Shown one piece after another: positions 26,501 through 33,790 of a stretch of 64,000 nt of DNA (position 1 is the stretch's first letter; each line of letters starts with the position of its first letter). The position numbers and the translations under genes are program-made. This DNA comes from Euclidia mi (taxonomy: Eukaryota; Arthropoda; Insecta; Lepidoptera; Erebidae), in contig OX123200.2 of NCBI GenBank assembly GCA_944739405.2, positions 9,130,761 through 9,194,760 on the forward strand. Reading direction: 5' to 3'. The notes under the pieces were generated by a model. It was not told the DNA's origin. It searched no databases and saw nothing but the letters and a program-made list of their open reading frames with translations.

Positions 26501-29500
26501 ATTTAATACAAGAATAATTATATTGACCTTCTGGTTTTGATCAGGGTTATTCGTTGGAGATAACGGGACTTCAACCATGAGAGATGTTTTATAAATACGT
26601 TTTCATTGACACCATATTTGGACGCCGAGCAAGATTTATTTTGGGATGCACGAATCCTGTTGTGTTCAATGTTTTGTGGCTGATGAGAAGGTCGTTGTTT
26701 ATTCCTACCTAATATGTTTGGTCAACTATTTGTTATTAATTGATTTTAAACTTTCGCCATTTGTATACATCATACAAAATAATTTAGCGGGTCTTCATCG
26801 CATCATAACTTACTTAATTATTTTTTTTTTTTCTAAATTTGGAGGCAGGTGCTTCACAATAATAAAATGTGTCGGCGTACCGAATTATGTATAATGTTAA
26901 CTTCGGCACTACTAGGCCCAAAACTAGATTCTGTCGAACTAATTTTCTTTTTGTCAAAGAAACTCATTCATTCGGGCAATTATACACATAAATTTCAAAA
27001 CTTGCAATAGTATGTAAATCTTGACGATTGCCAGCACTAGGTAAAAATTCTCGTCTATCTATGTATAATCCGGCCTTATCAAAATTAAGTGTCTGCGTTA
27101 CCCTTTAATTTTTGCCCTTATCAACTCCAATTGTATGGGTTGATTGCTATACCGTATTTCTTATAATTATATATGTTACTGTGAGGTATGTCAGGATCGT
27201 TGCAAATGACGTTCCGTAGTCTCTGCCTACCCCTCCGGGAAACAGGCGTGAGTCCTTATCAACTCCAATTGTATGGATTGATTGCTATACCGTATTTCTT
27301 ATAATTATATAAGCAAGTGAGGTATGTCAGGATCGTTGCAAATGGCGTTCCGTAGTCTCTGCCTACCCCTCCGGGAAACAGGCGTGAGTCTATGTATGTA
27401 TGTATGTTACTAGCTGACCCGGCAAACGTTGTTTTGCAAATTTTTTTTTTTTTTTTGAAAAATAGATGTTGGCCGATTCTCATAGATACCGGATAAGCAC
27501 AAAAAATTTCATCAATCATCGGTCAAGCCGTTTCGGAGGAGTATGGGAACGAAAACTGTGACACGAGAATTTTATATATTAGATTTATAATATACTAATA
27601 TGATATGTTGTGTGTTCCAGCCAGCAGGGTACGCGCCTCCGCCGGGCGGCTTGGGCGAGGATGGCGAGGTCAAAGGGTTCGACTTCACCGAGCAGACTAT
27701 ACGGAAGGCGTTTATCCGTAAGGTGAGATCACAACACCTTTATCAGATTAATGGGCAGTTGCACCGCTGTCTGATAAGCTCCTGTTAAGTTAATTTGTCA
27801 GATAAATCAAACAAATTTCGTTCAAGTTTTGAATGCTTCTGTAATAAACCAATGCCTCGGGAATACTCTAGATAGATAGCAGTGCTGGTGAAACTGGGAC
27901 TAAATTAATCGTTATAAATGATGTGAGACTACAAAAGAAGGTGTGAAATTTCTTAAAAAGGAAACTTCCAGTGAGTATGCATCAAATAAGGATAGACGTG
28001 TACGTAATTCTTGCTTCTATTTCTGATACAATCTATCTGACTTTAAACCTGGCTTTAAACTCCATCGGCCTTATTACAAAAGACGGTTTAAGTCTAATAC
28101 CAAGCTTAAAGCAGCAAAAACTATAGTTTAGACCACAGTGTTATTACGAAATGAGGTTTATCGCAAAACTATGGATCACTTTACGATACAAACCTAAACC
28201 ATCGCGAACCCTAGTTTATTACGTTAAACCAATGTTGCTTCTTTCAAAAATGTCAATGTCCTGTTTTTGGTGAAAAAGCTTGCTAAAATCGAGTTAAATA
28301 CTTATTATTGACACAGTCGGTATCGAAGATATTGAAGATTTGAAGCTATTTAGGCAATTTAGACAAAAGTACAGATTCACAAAAACTTTTTCAATGAAAA
28401 TTGTCGACATGTCTGAACCTGCCTTTTTTGTTCTTCCATCGTAGCAGTACTTCAACAAATAACTTAATAGATAATTTAAATAGAAGTTTCACGTCTTTGC
28501 CAATTAAACTTTGATGTAGGTAGCGTATTTCTAATTACTTTCGCTTTAGCGCGAGAGTGAACTCCGTTTCGTTACACACGCTCTTAGCTGTTGTTCAAGT
28601 GACATTACAAAATATAAACCTCGAAAAAGAAATTGGCACCAAGAGAGTAGTGATTATTAATTTTTATTGTAAATCAACAAATTTCTAGTGCTTTTGTACC
28701 TTTTATATAAATCCTAATCATTATCAATTAAAGTAAACATTTTTTTTAATAAAAATACGGAACGTAAAGAGTGAAAGATGTTATGATGAACGAATAAGAA
28801 TTGTTTTTATCTGTGGTTGATATTTTAAGCTTAGTTTATAACGCGGTATCATAAAAGCCGAGGCTAAAATATGTTTTGTAATAAGAATAAGTTTACACCA
28901 TTGCTCAGCTATAAGACTTGGCCTTTAAAGTACTGGTTAAAGCTAAGGTTTATTCAGTTTTTTGTAATGAGGCCGCATGTGGCTGAACTAGTAGGTCCAC
29001 TGATACACCAACTTACGTAGCAAGCGTAACGCAGATAAATGAGTTTTTTTGTTTCTCACGATGCCATAGAAATTGGACAATCCCTTGTTTAGTGTACTCC
29101 TACAGTCCCCACGGAAGAAACATGTCAAATAACACCATCATGGCGCCAAATAGTTTTTTGTCAGTCAGTTACGTATTTTTTTATAATTATAAATATATTC
29201 ATGATAATGATAGCGTTACCTAAACTAAATTATATAACACCGTATTCCAGGTATACTCGATCCTGATGGTCCAGCTGCTGGTGACGATGGCTTTCATCTC
29301 TCTGTTCCTGTTCCACAAACCGACGCAGATGTGGGCCGCTAGAAACCCCTGGCTAGTGTGAGTATATTCATTCATTTACAAATCAATCCCCTACTAGGGA
29401 AAATCAACGAACTCAGATTTACATAGAACCGCAGACCTTAAGGATTTCGTGTCCCGATTCCAAGTGGAGTCTGCCCCCAGTTTAGTTCGTAGTTGGCGGC

Positions 29501-32500
29501 GCTGGCGTCGTTTCGCCGTCTCCCTCGCTCTCGTTCAGATACACTGGCGGAACGTCCGTCTCTTTTGCTCTTACACTGGGGGAAAGACTGTCACGCCGCC
29601 AAGCGGCAATTTGGATCGAAGAAAGTTTGTCTTCAGAGCGCCCATAGGAAATGTACTTCTATTGTAAATCTGAGTTCTTGGGCATAATCTTGTGTCGTCA
29701 ATTTTAGAAACATTCATTCAAAGGTCATGGAGAACATTCAGACTTGAAATAATTACGGGTTTATACCCACTATACTTGGCTCTAGGAGCCAATCCGGTAG
29801 GGATGGGAGAGGTTTAGAGTTAGGGTGCTAAAGTGCTGTGTCTAATCTCTCTGGTCGTGTGGCGTCCCATCGGACTATGGGAGTGAGCACACTGGTGCAT
29901 TATAGTATGTCGCGCGCAGTTGGTTAATCTCATAATTATGATACTGGCCGCCGTGGCTAAAATTTGGTCTGGACGTCATTATTATGTTATCAATCATGTG
30001 TATGTATGTATGTATTTTCTATTTCAGGTGGGTGGCGTTTGCTGTGGTGTTTGTGTGTCTGATCGTCATGTCATGTTGCGGCAACGTGCGTCGACAGGCG
30101 CCCATGAACTTCATATTCCTCGGCATATTCACCGTGGCCGAGAGCTTCATGCTCGGGATCGTTTCTAGCGCCTACGATGTTGATGCGGTTAGTATCACGT
30201 TACCTGCCTTCTTGGGGAGTAAAATAAAATAATACCGAATTTTGTTGGTTTGCGATCAAAACTTTATTCCTAAAACTCTAAATAAAATTATAAAAAAAGC
30301 AAAGGGAGTAAAATCGGGACTTCGAGAGCCCGATTCTGACAGTACGTTGTTTTGTGAACGGACGCGTGCGACACCTTTGAAGTTACACCGCGAGTCGGGT
30401 AACTTTGAAGCTACTCAAGCATTTAATAAGTCAGTGAGATTTAGAAAAAGTATGAAACTTGTTCAAATTAGTAATACTCAATATAATCCTGTGGGTGTAA
30501 GAGGCGATCTAGGAAAATACACGATGCAAATGGTACCTTTGCTAAGTGCAGGAAGCTTGACATCAAACCCTATATCAACCAGTCTGACCAGCGTGCTACA
30601 CAGAGGTCTGCCTCACATTGGGCGTGCGCGTTGTTCGAACGTCTGTAGGACAAAGTGCACGTCGTCCGCACGCCAGACACACGCCTAAGAAAGTGTATTG
30701 TAGAGGAGACGTGGAACATCGACCTTCACCGATCCGATAACCAGATGAGATGTAGTTTTTATGTAATATAATTTATAAACAAATATACCTATAATAACTT
30801 GCCTCTCAAAAAAGTGCTCATAGCTATTTTAAATTTAAGAAATTTTAATCAACCGCAAATATAACTTTGTCGTTTATACAAACACTATGGAAAACAAAGT
30901 TATTTTTGGTGATGAAAAAGTGATAGTGATATTTGGTTAAGTGAAGATAAATGGTATGTTAAGTGGATACCTGAACTACAGGACCTTTACGGGACTCGCA
31001 CTTAATCTAATTATTTGATCTTTATTGCTATATTGCTTTCTCTCCAAGATTGTTCGTTTATTATTTACTAGGATCAACCTTAACACTTAACATACCTTTT
31101 ATCTTCACCTATCCAAATATCACTATCACTTTTTCGTCACCAAAAATAACTTTGTTTTCCATAGTGTTTGTATAAACGACAAAGTTATATTTGCGGTTGA
31201 TTAAAATTACTTAAATTTAAAATAGCTATGAGCACTTTTTTGAGAGGCAAGTTATTATAGGCATATTTGTTTATGAATTATATTACATAAAAACTACGTC
31301 TCATCTGGTTATCAGATCGGTGAAGGTCGATGTTCCACGTCTCTTCTACTATATGCCCAATGTGAAGTCCGCCTTTGTCTCTCCATCATACTATCGTCGT
31401 TATACGCCTACTACAAACAGACATTAGACCAATTGCACTGACTCAGCTCAAAGAAAAATTCCACACATAAGGCTTGTATTTTAATATAATATTTACGTTA
31501 TAGGTACTAATGGCAGTGGGTATAACAGCGGCGGTGTGTCTGGCGCTGACGCTGTTCGCGTTCCAAACTAAGTGGGACTTCACCGTGATGGGTGGCGCGC
31601 TACTCTGTGCCACCGTCATCTTGCTTGTGTTTGGTTAGTATTACTTTATTTTATGTAATAATCGGCAAATGATCTGACGGATCGCAGAATGGTAAGCGGT
31701 TACCGCCTCCCATGGACATCCGCAACACCACCGGCCGGGTGGACCGTACTAGTGACTACCCCCAACATTTGGTTACCGATTCGAAATTTTAGCCTGGTGA
31801 AAACCAATGGCACTTTATACCATTACTAGATGAGCCCGCGGTTACGCCCGCGTTATTTAGAGCTACTGCTCCGCACCCGTAGCTCATAGCGTGATGTTAT
31901 ATAGCCTTCCTCCATAAATGGGCTATCCAACAGAAAAATAATTATTTAAATCGGGCCAGTGGTTCCTGGGATCACCGTTCAATCTACTAAACAAACGCAA
32001 ATGCCACATTTTGTCGTAACATCCGACACCCACAGCGCGGAGACGCCAAAGAACATATGCAATATCTGGAGAGCGTATGCGAGGTCCCGGGTTCGATTCC
32101 CGGGGAGGGCAAAAGTGTTACTGGGTTTTTTCGAATTCTCAGTAGCAGCACGGAGTCTGGTGATGTGTCCGGTAACGGCGATAGACTCGTCCACTATTAC
32201 GTGGGACCTAAAAATTCATGGCGAAATGTGGGTGTAATATTTACACCTCTGCCTACCCCTTCGGGGATACAGGCGTGAGTCTATAAATAAAATATTTAAA
32301 ATAATATCTTTGTGTGAATTTTGCTAACGCTCAAGTTCAGTGTTGCAATCTCTTCCTTATTTGTATGAAAAAAAGACATACTACAGGCTTACATACATAC
32401 TCACACCTTTTTTTCTGTCTTTTCCAGGTATCGTCTGTATATTCATCCCTGGCAACAAAGTCGTGACTCTGATCTATGCGTCGCTCGGTGCGCTAATATT

Positions 32501-32660
32501 CTCCCTCTACCTAGTCTATGACACACAGCTGATGATGGGTGGCAAGCACAAGTACAGCATTTCCCCTGAAGAATATATTTTCGCCGCTTTGAACCTGTAT
32601 CTTGACATTATTAACATTTTCTTGTACATTTTGGCTATAATTGGCGCGTCAAGGGATTAG
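2338..32660 (+). CDS. Lfg: Lifeguard/TMBIM family seven-transmembrane protein (six of its coding exons)
   Basis: Coding exons are 2338-2543, 27621-27722, 29251-29357, 30028-30187, 31504-31633 and 32428-32660. All junctions are GT-AG and all phases agree, giving about 312 residues plus an unidentified first exon. The product has a Gly-Tyr-Pro-rich cytosolic N terminus, then FDFTEQTIRKAFIRK, then seven hydrophobic segments. It ends with the BI-1/Lifeguard signature (YDTQLMMGG, then SPEEYIFAALNLYLDIINIF) and a short hydrophilic tail. Known role of the family: Golgi/ER membrane proteins that leak calcium and restrain cell death (TMBIM1-3, Drosophila Lfg/Nmda1). The intron between the first two listed exons is 25 kb and carries most of the window's repeats. 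Family assignment is secure from the sequence; which paralogue it is cannot be decided here. Confidence 0.93.
2544..3375. other. Lfg: Start of the large Lifeguard intron, no feature seen
   Basis: AT-rich intronic sequence after the Gly-Tyr-Pro exon. I see no exon-like signal, RNA gene or clear repeat boundary. Confidence 0.4.
3376..3735 (+). mobile_element. tRNA-headed SINE, family A
   Basis: It begins ggcagcgatagcctagtgg with a B-box-like ggttcgaatcc about 55 bases on, followed by a body containing cggagagcacgttaagc and atgaagatctttgacagtcg. It ends near a gttagactagaaag motif. At least eight related copies or fragments occur in this window. A truncated head and a short tail are normal for retroposed copies. 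Confidence 0.85.
4593..4691. mobile_element. 99-bp palindromic MITE
   Basis: A 22-base perfect terminal inverted repeat (ggaattttaccgtccggcag plus tc at 4593-4614, and its complement at 4670-4691) surrounds a 55-base centre. With one mismatch the arms extend to about 28 bases. No coding capacity; superfamily not determinable with confidence. Confidence 0.75.
4985..5222 (-). mobile_element. tRNA-headed SINE, family C
   Basis: On the minus strand it has a tRNA-like head with B-box cgtgggttcgattcccgctc, then catttgtgtgcatgaacatg, a tctgggtgtttc motif, and ends after tagtacaagctctgcttag. The same order of motifs occurs in the + copy at about 15255-15530. Confidence 0.75.
5820..6113 (+). mobile_element. 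5'-truncated family A SINE
   Basis: Lacks the tRNA-like head and starts in the body (atcgcttgcctcatgcctcg), then follows the family A body through ctttgagagtcg and gttagactagtaagcgg to a gatgatgatgatgg tail. Truncation at the 5' side is typical of LINE-mobilised copies. Confidence 0.85.
6114..8129. other. Lfg: Lifeguard large intron, unassigned sequence
   Basis: AT-rich sequence with no exon, RNA gene or recognisable repeat that I can support. The open frames at 6234-6434 and 7286-7516 show no recognisable domain and no splice-site context. Confidence 0.4.
8130..8335 (+). promoter_or_regulatory. GC-rich block with a possible alternative first exon (MNFDTDTDRLQSKKEK)
   Basis: A locally GC-rich block (gcgcgcgagcgcacgaggca) is followed by a transcript-leader-like stretch and ATG at 8281 in good context (cgaagATG). 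It opens MNFDTDTDRLQSKKEK and then reads gagaag|gcgagt, which resembles a GC-AG donor. Phase 0 would join the Lifeguard exon at 27621. The reading frame alone is weak evidence, and the block could be an unrelated promoter or chance. Confidence 0.2.
9957..10225 (+). repeat. Left inverted arm of the fold-back element
   Basis: Complementary to 14315-14557 with substitutions and small indels; both contain gatatatttcggtatttaga and atggtataccatcccgttca (mirrored). Its inner 90 bases are a diverged version of the 120-base unit (ggttggggctcattttattt), so the array may have grown out of the arm. Confidence 0.85.
10226..11530 (+). repeat. Tandem array of a 120-bp unit, forward orientation (about 11 units)
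   Basis: Each unit contains tgagtagagctaggcatgcc, gagtttgggctcattttgtt and tgaagtaaccttccagggtt. Units differ by a few substitutions. 120 is a multiple of three, so each unit can be read as a 40-residue repeat (MPSLGSFCLYIRDPTTGTYE...), but a TGA recurs in most units after THM or THV. I therefore do not regard it as a protein-coding gene. Confidence 0.95.
11531..14314 (-). repeat. Tandem array of the same 120-bp unit, inverted orientation (about 23 units)
   Basis: The unit reads in complement from about 11531; the switch in orientation lies near 11528-11560, where a unit is cut (cattttgttaggtgtagtgg). 12181-12900 and 12901-13620 appear identical line for line, a 720-base (6-unit) higher-order repeat, with a partial third copy to about 13920. 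11701-12120 repeats 12301-12720. Confidence 0.95.
14315..14557 (-). repeat. Right inverted arm of the fold-back element
   Basis: Complement of the left arm (9957-10225): gtctcactaaaacaaataaa, gatggtgtaccatcagtcca and aaataccgaaatatatcctg all have mirrored partners there. From 14558 to the terminal repeat at 14706 no similarity to the left side is obvious. Confidence 0.85.
15255..15530 (+). mobile_element. tRNA-headed SINE, family C
   Basis: tRNA-like head with B-box gtgggttcgattccctccca, then atttgtgtgatgagcattat, gtctgggtgtatttt and agtacaagctctgctttgtt. Same layout as the minus-strand copy at 4985-5222. A T-rich run follows at 15536-15549. Confidence 0.75.
15750..15870. other. GC-rich block
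   Basis: A short GC-rich patch (cctcgagcggcggctcgagt, then ccgcggtcgcccgcacaccg) in otherwise AT-rich intron sequence. The first part is an inverted repeat around cggcgg. It could be a regulatory island or a transposon remnant; nothing decides between them. Confidence 0.3.
16578..16793. mobile_element. 216-bp palindromic MITE, TA-flanked
   Basis: Terminal inverted repeats tataggtcgggttcacgaaa (16578-16597) and the complement at 16774-16793, plus a strong internal stem (gccaatggcgtggctccgtt mirrored at 16700-16730). TA on both flanks fits Tc1/mariner-type insertion. The open frame across it (16599-16880) is only a by-product. Confidence 0.8.
16979..17625. mobile_element. Interspersed repeat with agggttccgta / tacggaaccct ends
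   Basis: It starts agggttccgtacctcaagg and ends with the complementary gtacggaaccct followed by tcgcacttgcccg. It includes a (GTCT)n tract at about 17033-17060 and an internal inverted repeat (ttgtgctgtaagacc mirrored near 17417-17428). This is a repeat type I recognise as widespread in Lepidoptera; its class is uncertain. A fragment of the same family is at about 23196-23245. Confidence 0.65.
18336..18427 (+). mobile_element. Family A SINE head with deleted body
   Basis: Begins aggcagcgatagcctactgg, includes the B-box ggttcgaatccacgg, then jumps to a gatgatgatgac tail. The whole body is missing, so this is an internally deleted copy. Confidence 0.75.
18765..18995 (-). repeat. Dimeric interspersed repeat with ggatgggtgacc cores
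   Basis: On the minus strand two related half-units each carry a gatgggtgacc core, and the end is gctaggacgcgccgtc. The same dimer is present on the + strand at about 50690-50945. The core resembles part of the 5S rRNA internal promoter (ggatgggtgaccg), which may be coincidence. Confidence 0.55.
19148..19621. mobile_element. 474-bp MITE with 36-bp terminal inverted repeats
   Basis: tggacgcacacctatccgag at the left end (arm 19148-19183) pairs with ctcggataggtgtgcgtcca at the right end (arm 19586-19621). The interior is rich in TCG-type motifs. No transposase is visible and the target duplication is unclear. Confidence 0.8.
19622..22029. other. Lfg: Lifeguard large intron, unassigned sequence
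   Basis: AT-rich intron with no exon, RNA gene or repeat boundary that I can support. Around 19760-19840 is a short GC-rich patch (ggcggacgcggacgcgagcg). Confidence 0.4.
22030..22090 (+). promoter_or_regulatory. Candidate alternative promoter and tiny first exon (M-S-Q) of the Lifeguard gene
   Basis: Sequence without obvious repeat character ends in ATGTCTCAG directly followed by a donor gtaacg. The three-codon open frame ends in phase 0, which is what the exon at 27621 needs, and would give MSQ-PAGYAPPPGG. The preceding bases (cacaacttagtgtacggttc, then cgttgacgtgcagac) could be a short 5' UTR. This is inference from phase and context only; no homology can be judged from three residues. Confidence 0.3.
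22091..23060. other. Lfg: Lifeguard large intron, unassigned sequence
   Basis: No supported exon, RNA gene or repeat. A remnant of the shared LINE/SINE tail follows on the minus strand at about 23058-23110 (tctcacgcctatttcccgaa). Confidence 0.4.
23799..24033. mobile_element. 235-bp MITE of PIF/Harbinger type
   Basis: aggccttgccacacggcaca at the left pairs with tgtgccgtgtagcaaggcct at the right. Both ends are flanked by TTA (23796-23798 and 24034-24036), the three-base target of PIF/Harbinger elements. The minus-strand open frame across it has no domain. Confidence 0.8.
24833..25162. mobile_element. 330-bp fold-back MITE
   Basis: The left end ctactgaatgtc is the complement of gacattcagtag at the right end. 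The best stem is cgaagtatgcaaggccgacg (from 24919) mirrored at about 25082-25101, followed by tatcgttcat and its complement. The centre holds a small hairpin (gagccctg...cagggctc). Confidence 0.7.
25397..26025 (+). mobile_element. Family A SINE interrupted by a MITE
   Basis: Head ggcagcgatagccgagtgg at 25397 runs to cttttcggagtta at 25489. The SINE body resumes at about 25782 (ttgttaattatcgcttgtcc) and ends near 26025. The intervening 25488-25781 is a separate element. About 14 bases of SINE sequence expected at the junction are missing. Confidence 0.85.
25488..25781. mobile_element. 294-bp MITE with taggnTAGTT ends (copy 1)
   Basis: Ends tagggtagtttcc and ggt-less counterpart gtcaactagccta. 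Internal inverted halves are gatatagcccattaaagtta and taactttaatgagctatatc around a gacgtcatctagtgcg centre. A second copy in the opposite orientation is at 48534-48835. The two copies are very similar, suggesting fairly recent activity. Confidence 0.85.
26046..26364 (+). mobile_element. Family B SINE preceded by an inverted family B tail
   Basis: 26096-26364 is a full SINE: head gactgcctcgttggtctcgc, B-box gggttcgattcccgggtcgg, body gtgttattgggtttttccg, and tail ctctgcctaccccttcgggg ending gcgtgagtctat. Just upstream (26046-26080) a short piece of the same tail lies in reverse (ggcagaggtgcaatgttaca), so the pair can fold back. Confidence 0.85.
26365..27115. other. Lfg: Lifeguard large intron, unassigned sequence
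   Basis: AT-rich sequence with no supported exon or repeat; a poly-T run is at about 26820-26833. Confidence 0.4.
27116..27391 (+). repeat. Tandem duplication, 138-bp unit, two copies
   Basis: 27116-27253 and 27254-27391 are near-identical: both begin ccttatcaactccaattgta and end with the LINE/SINE tail ctacccctccgggaaacagg plus cgtgagtc. They differ at a few bases (for example aatgacg against aatggcg). A TATG microsatellite follows. The two tails suggest a retroposed fragment that was then duplicated. Confidence 0.85.
27412..27590 (-). mobile_element. LINE 3'-end fragment of RTE-like type (copy 1)
   Basis: Contains ctagctgacccggcaaacgt, a poly-T tract, and ccgtttcggaggagtatggg. The same sequence occurs in the opposite orientation at about 34440-34612. 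This tail is common in insect genomes. Its strand relative to the parent LINE is uncertain. Confidence 0.65.
27621..27722 (+). CDS. Lfg: Lifeguard exon: end of Pro-rich leader and pre-TM helix
   Basis: The acceptor is tgtgttccag and the donor aag|gtgaga. It is 102 bases, phase 0 on both sides, encoding PAGYAPPPGGLGEDGEVKG and then FDFTEQTIRKAFIRK, the conserved amphipathic stretch just before the first membrane helix of Lifeguard proteins. Because it is phase 0 at its start, it could accept alternative first exons as well as the Gly-Tyr-Pro exon. Confidence 0.92.
28066..28975. mobile_element. Possible 0.9-kb element with ggccttattacaaaa ends
   Basis: cggccttattacaaaa at 28066-28081 pairs with ttttttgtaatgaggccg at about 28957-28974. 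Similar motifs recur inside (ttttgtaataag, gtattacgaaatgagg-like). No coding capacity and no clear target duplication, so this is a moderate call. Confidence 0.45.
29251..29357 (+). CDS. Lfg: Lifeguard exon: transmembrane segment 1
   Basis: The acceptor is cgtattccag and the donor gt|gtgagt. It enters in phase 0 and leaves in phase 2. It encodes VYSILMVQLLVTMAFISLFL and then a loop FHKPTQMWAARNPWLV. The hydrophobic stretch is TM1; the QLLVT core is typical of the family. Confidence 0.93.
29410..29676 (+). mobile_element. 267-bp MITE in Lifeguard intron (copy 1 of 2)
   Basis: Ends aactcagatttacatagaa and ttctattgtaaatctgagtt. The interior has ggcggcgctggcgtcgtttc and cacgccgccaagcggcaatt. Its sister, in the opposite orientation, is at 39578-39868. 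The open frames across it (29449-29687) are by-products of its GC-rich interior. Confidence 0.8.
30028..30187 (+). CDS. Lfg: Lifeguard exon: transmembrane segments 2 and 3
   Basis: The acceptor is tatttcag and the donor gcg|gttagt. It completes a phase-2 codon and leaves in phase 0. It encodes WVAFAVVFVCLIVMSCCGNV (TM2), a short RRQAPMN turn, and FIFLGIFTVAESFMLGIVSS (TM3) followed by AYDVDA. The RR..P.N turn and the TVAESFMLG motif are family hallmarks. Confidence 0.93.
30242..30688 (+). other. 148-codon open frame, unidentified, probably transposon-derived
   Basis: The longest unassigned open frame between Lifeguard exons. It has a basic, Ser/Thr-rich composition and no domain I recognise. 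It ends just before the left arm of the inverted repeat at 30699. The stretch cctcacattgggcgtgc (30611 onward) has a loose mirror at about 31355-31370, hinting that the frame belongs to the same inserted element. Confidence 0.3.
30699..31348. repeat. Large inverted repeat, two 265-bp arms
   Basis: 30699-30964 is complementary to 31084-31348 with only scattered mismatches; both contain cgtggaacatcgaccttcac (mirrored) and ttatttttggtga. The loop is about 119 bases. It lies in the Lifeguard intron between the TM2-3 and TM4-5 exons and should fold into a long duplex in the pre-mRNA. Confidence 0.9.
31504..31633 (+). CDS. Lfg: Lifeguard exon: transmembrane segments 4 and 5
   Basis: The acceptor is tacgttatag and the donor tttg|gttagt; phase 0 in, phase 1 out. 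It encodes VLMAVGITAAVCLALTLFAF (TM4), QTKWDFTVMGG, and ALLCATVILLVFG (first part of TM5). The QTK.DFT motif between the two helices is strongly conserved in Lifeguard proteins. Confidence 0.93.
31650..31760 (+). repeat. Fragment of a common lepidopteran LINE/repeat
   Basis: Contains ggtaagcggttaccgcctcc and catggacatccgcaacacca, a motif pair I recognise as repetitive in Lepidoptera. The class is not certain. Confidence 0.5.
31826..31996 (+). mobile_element. RTE-like LINE tail fragment (family 2, copy 1)
   Basis: gcccgcggttacgcccgcgt, ctactgctccgcacccgtag, and aaatgggctatccaacag. Related copies are at 45124-45325 and 51127-51325. These are 3' fragments without reading frames. Confidence 0.65.
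32068..32292 (+). mobile_element. Family B SINE, 5'-truncated head
   Basis: Starts within the tRNA-like head (gagagcgtatgcgaggtccc), then B-box gggttcgattcccggggag, body aaaagtgttactgggttttt, and tail ctctgcctaccccttcgggg ending gcgtgagtctata. It lies 135 bases upstream of the last Lifeguard exon. Confidence 0.85.
32428..32660 (+). CDS. Lfg: Lifeguard last coding exon: TM 5-7 and C-terminal signature
   Basis: The acceptor is tcttttccag; the stop is TAG at 32658-32660. It encodes the end of TM5 (IVCIFIPG), TM6 (LIYASLGALIFSLYLVYDTQ), the LMMGGKHKYSISPEEY loop and the last helix pair (LNLYLDIINIFLYILAIIGA), ending SRD. YDTQ.M.GG and EEY.FAALNLYLDI are the BI-1-family signature including the conserved acidic residues of the calcium-leak pore. 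Confidence 0.95.
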
Positions 32661-32828
32661 GACAACGAAGGGGCGCCGGTCTAAACTGTGGGTTTGAAGT
32701 GATTGTGTCTTTTATCTGCTGCAGTGTTTTGGGAATTGATGACGTCAGAGCCTATGTTTTGTCTCTTTCTAATGAAAAGGATGGCGTGCGTCGTCCTATT
32801 TGGCATTACGTTAGTATGCCAAATGCTT

Positions 32829-32834
32829 AATAAA
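32829..32834 (+). terminator. Candidate polyadenylation signal of the Lifeguard gene
   Basis: AATAAA about 170 bases after the stop codon, followed by a T-rich stretch (ttttttttttgg). It is the first canonical signal downstream. Later ones could be used instead or in addition. Confidence 0.45.
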
Positions 32835-33636
32835 ACTTTTTTTTTTGGAAGTATGTATTGAAGTAAAATCTACTTAATATTTTAGTATCTATTGTAAATT
32901 CTTATTGCCAAAATTTTAAAATTACTTTTCATAGATGTGTGATATTACTGTCCCTTTCTAAGCTAGGCAAAAGAAAATGATGGAAGATTTTTTGTGTAAT
33001 CTGTTGACTCGAGGCCAATTAATTGACAGTTTAGAAACAATGTAATAAAATACTTATTTTTTTATTTCTCTATTTCCTGTCAAAGCAAATGTGTGAAGAA
33101 AAAATTTTGATGCAAGTATTGTTTGTGATGAATTTAAAATGTTGTTTCCTTTTCTAATAGTCTTGGTTAGGAAAGGATAGTAAGATTACAATTTGTGGAA
33201 TTAGTATTTCTTTTGTTTTCAATAGCTCGTCTCTTGGACCAAAATATTAGTGAAGTTTATGTATCAACGAACTAAGTATGCCATTGAAATAAAAAAGTAT
33301 TAATATACATTATAAATATATCTATAAAAGGCCAAAACACTGCAGCCTTAGCTTCTTTATTTTAAAAATAATTTATTCCATTTGATTCCGTGATGAATGA
33401 TTATTCTCAAAAACGAAATTGTATTTTAGGTTTCTTTTTCGCAGATCTTATTTTGAATTTGTGATAAAATGTTTGCATTTAACGTGGAAGGTATACAGAC
33501 CGATGTCCCGAAAGAGAAAATATATAGACAAGGTTCGTCTAACATAGATGTTTGCAAACTTCTGAACGCCATATTGCAAAATTTTGTATAAAGCTTCTAA
33601 AATAAAATAAACTTTATTAAACTTAGGGTTGTATAG

Positions 33637-33790
33637 CGTTGACAGTGTTACCAGACTGAAAAGTGACCTATAATTAAAATGGCAACACTGTCAGTGTTCA
33701 AAATAGACGTTTGAGCGCCATACCAGCACAGACAGTGTTGCCAGACTGTAAAAGTCATTTTATTCATTATGGCAACATTGTCAGTGTTCG
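33637..33790. repeat. Two related hairpin-forming segments downstream of the Lifeguard stop
   Basis: gacagtgttaccagactg...tggcaacactgtcagtgttc is followed about 90 bases later by gacagtgttgccagactg...tggcaacattgtcagtgttc. Each copy has complementary arms (gacagtgttgcca against tggcaacactgtc), so this is a tandem duplication of a small palindromic element. Confidence 0.75.

Noticed and set aside
30242..30688. A novel 148-residue host protein
   Set aside because: No splice or promoter context, no recognisable domain, and it abuts an inverted-repeat element inside an intron on the same strand; retained only as a likely element-derived frame.
32340..32427. N-terminal extension of the last Lifeguard exon
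   Set aside because: The open frame continues upstream of 32428 through intron sequence with a strong pyrimidine-rich acceptor; the phase with the previous exon fixes the true start.
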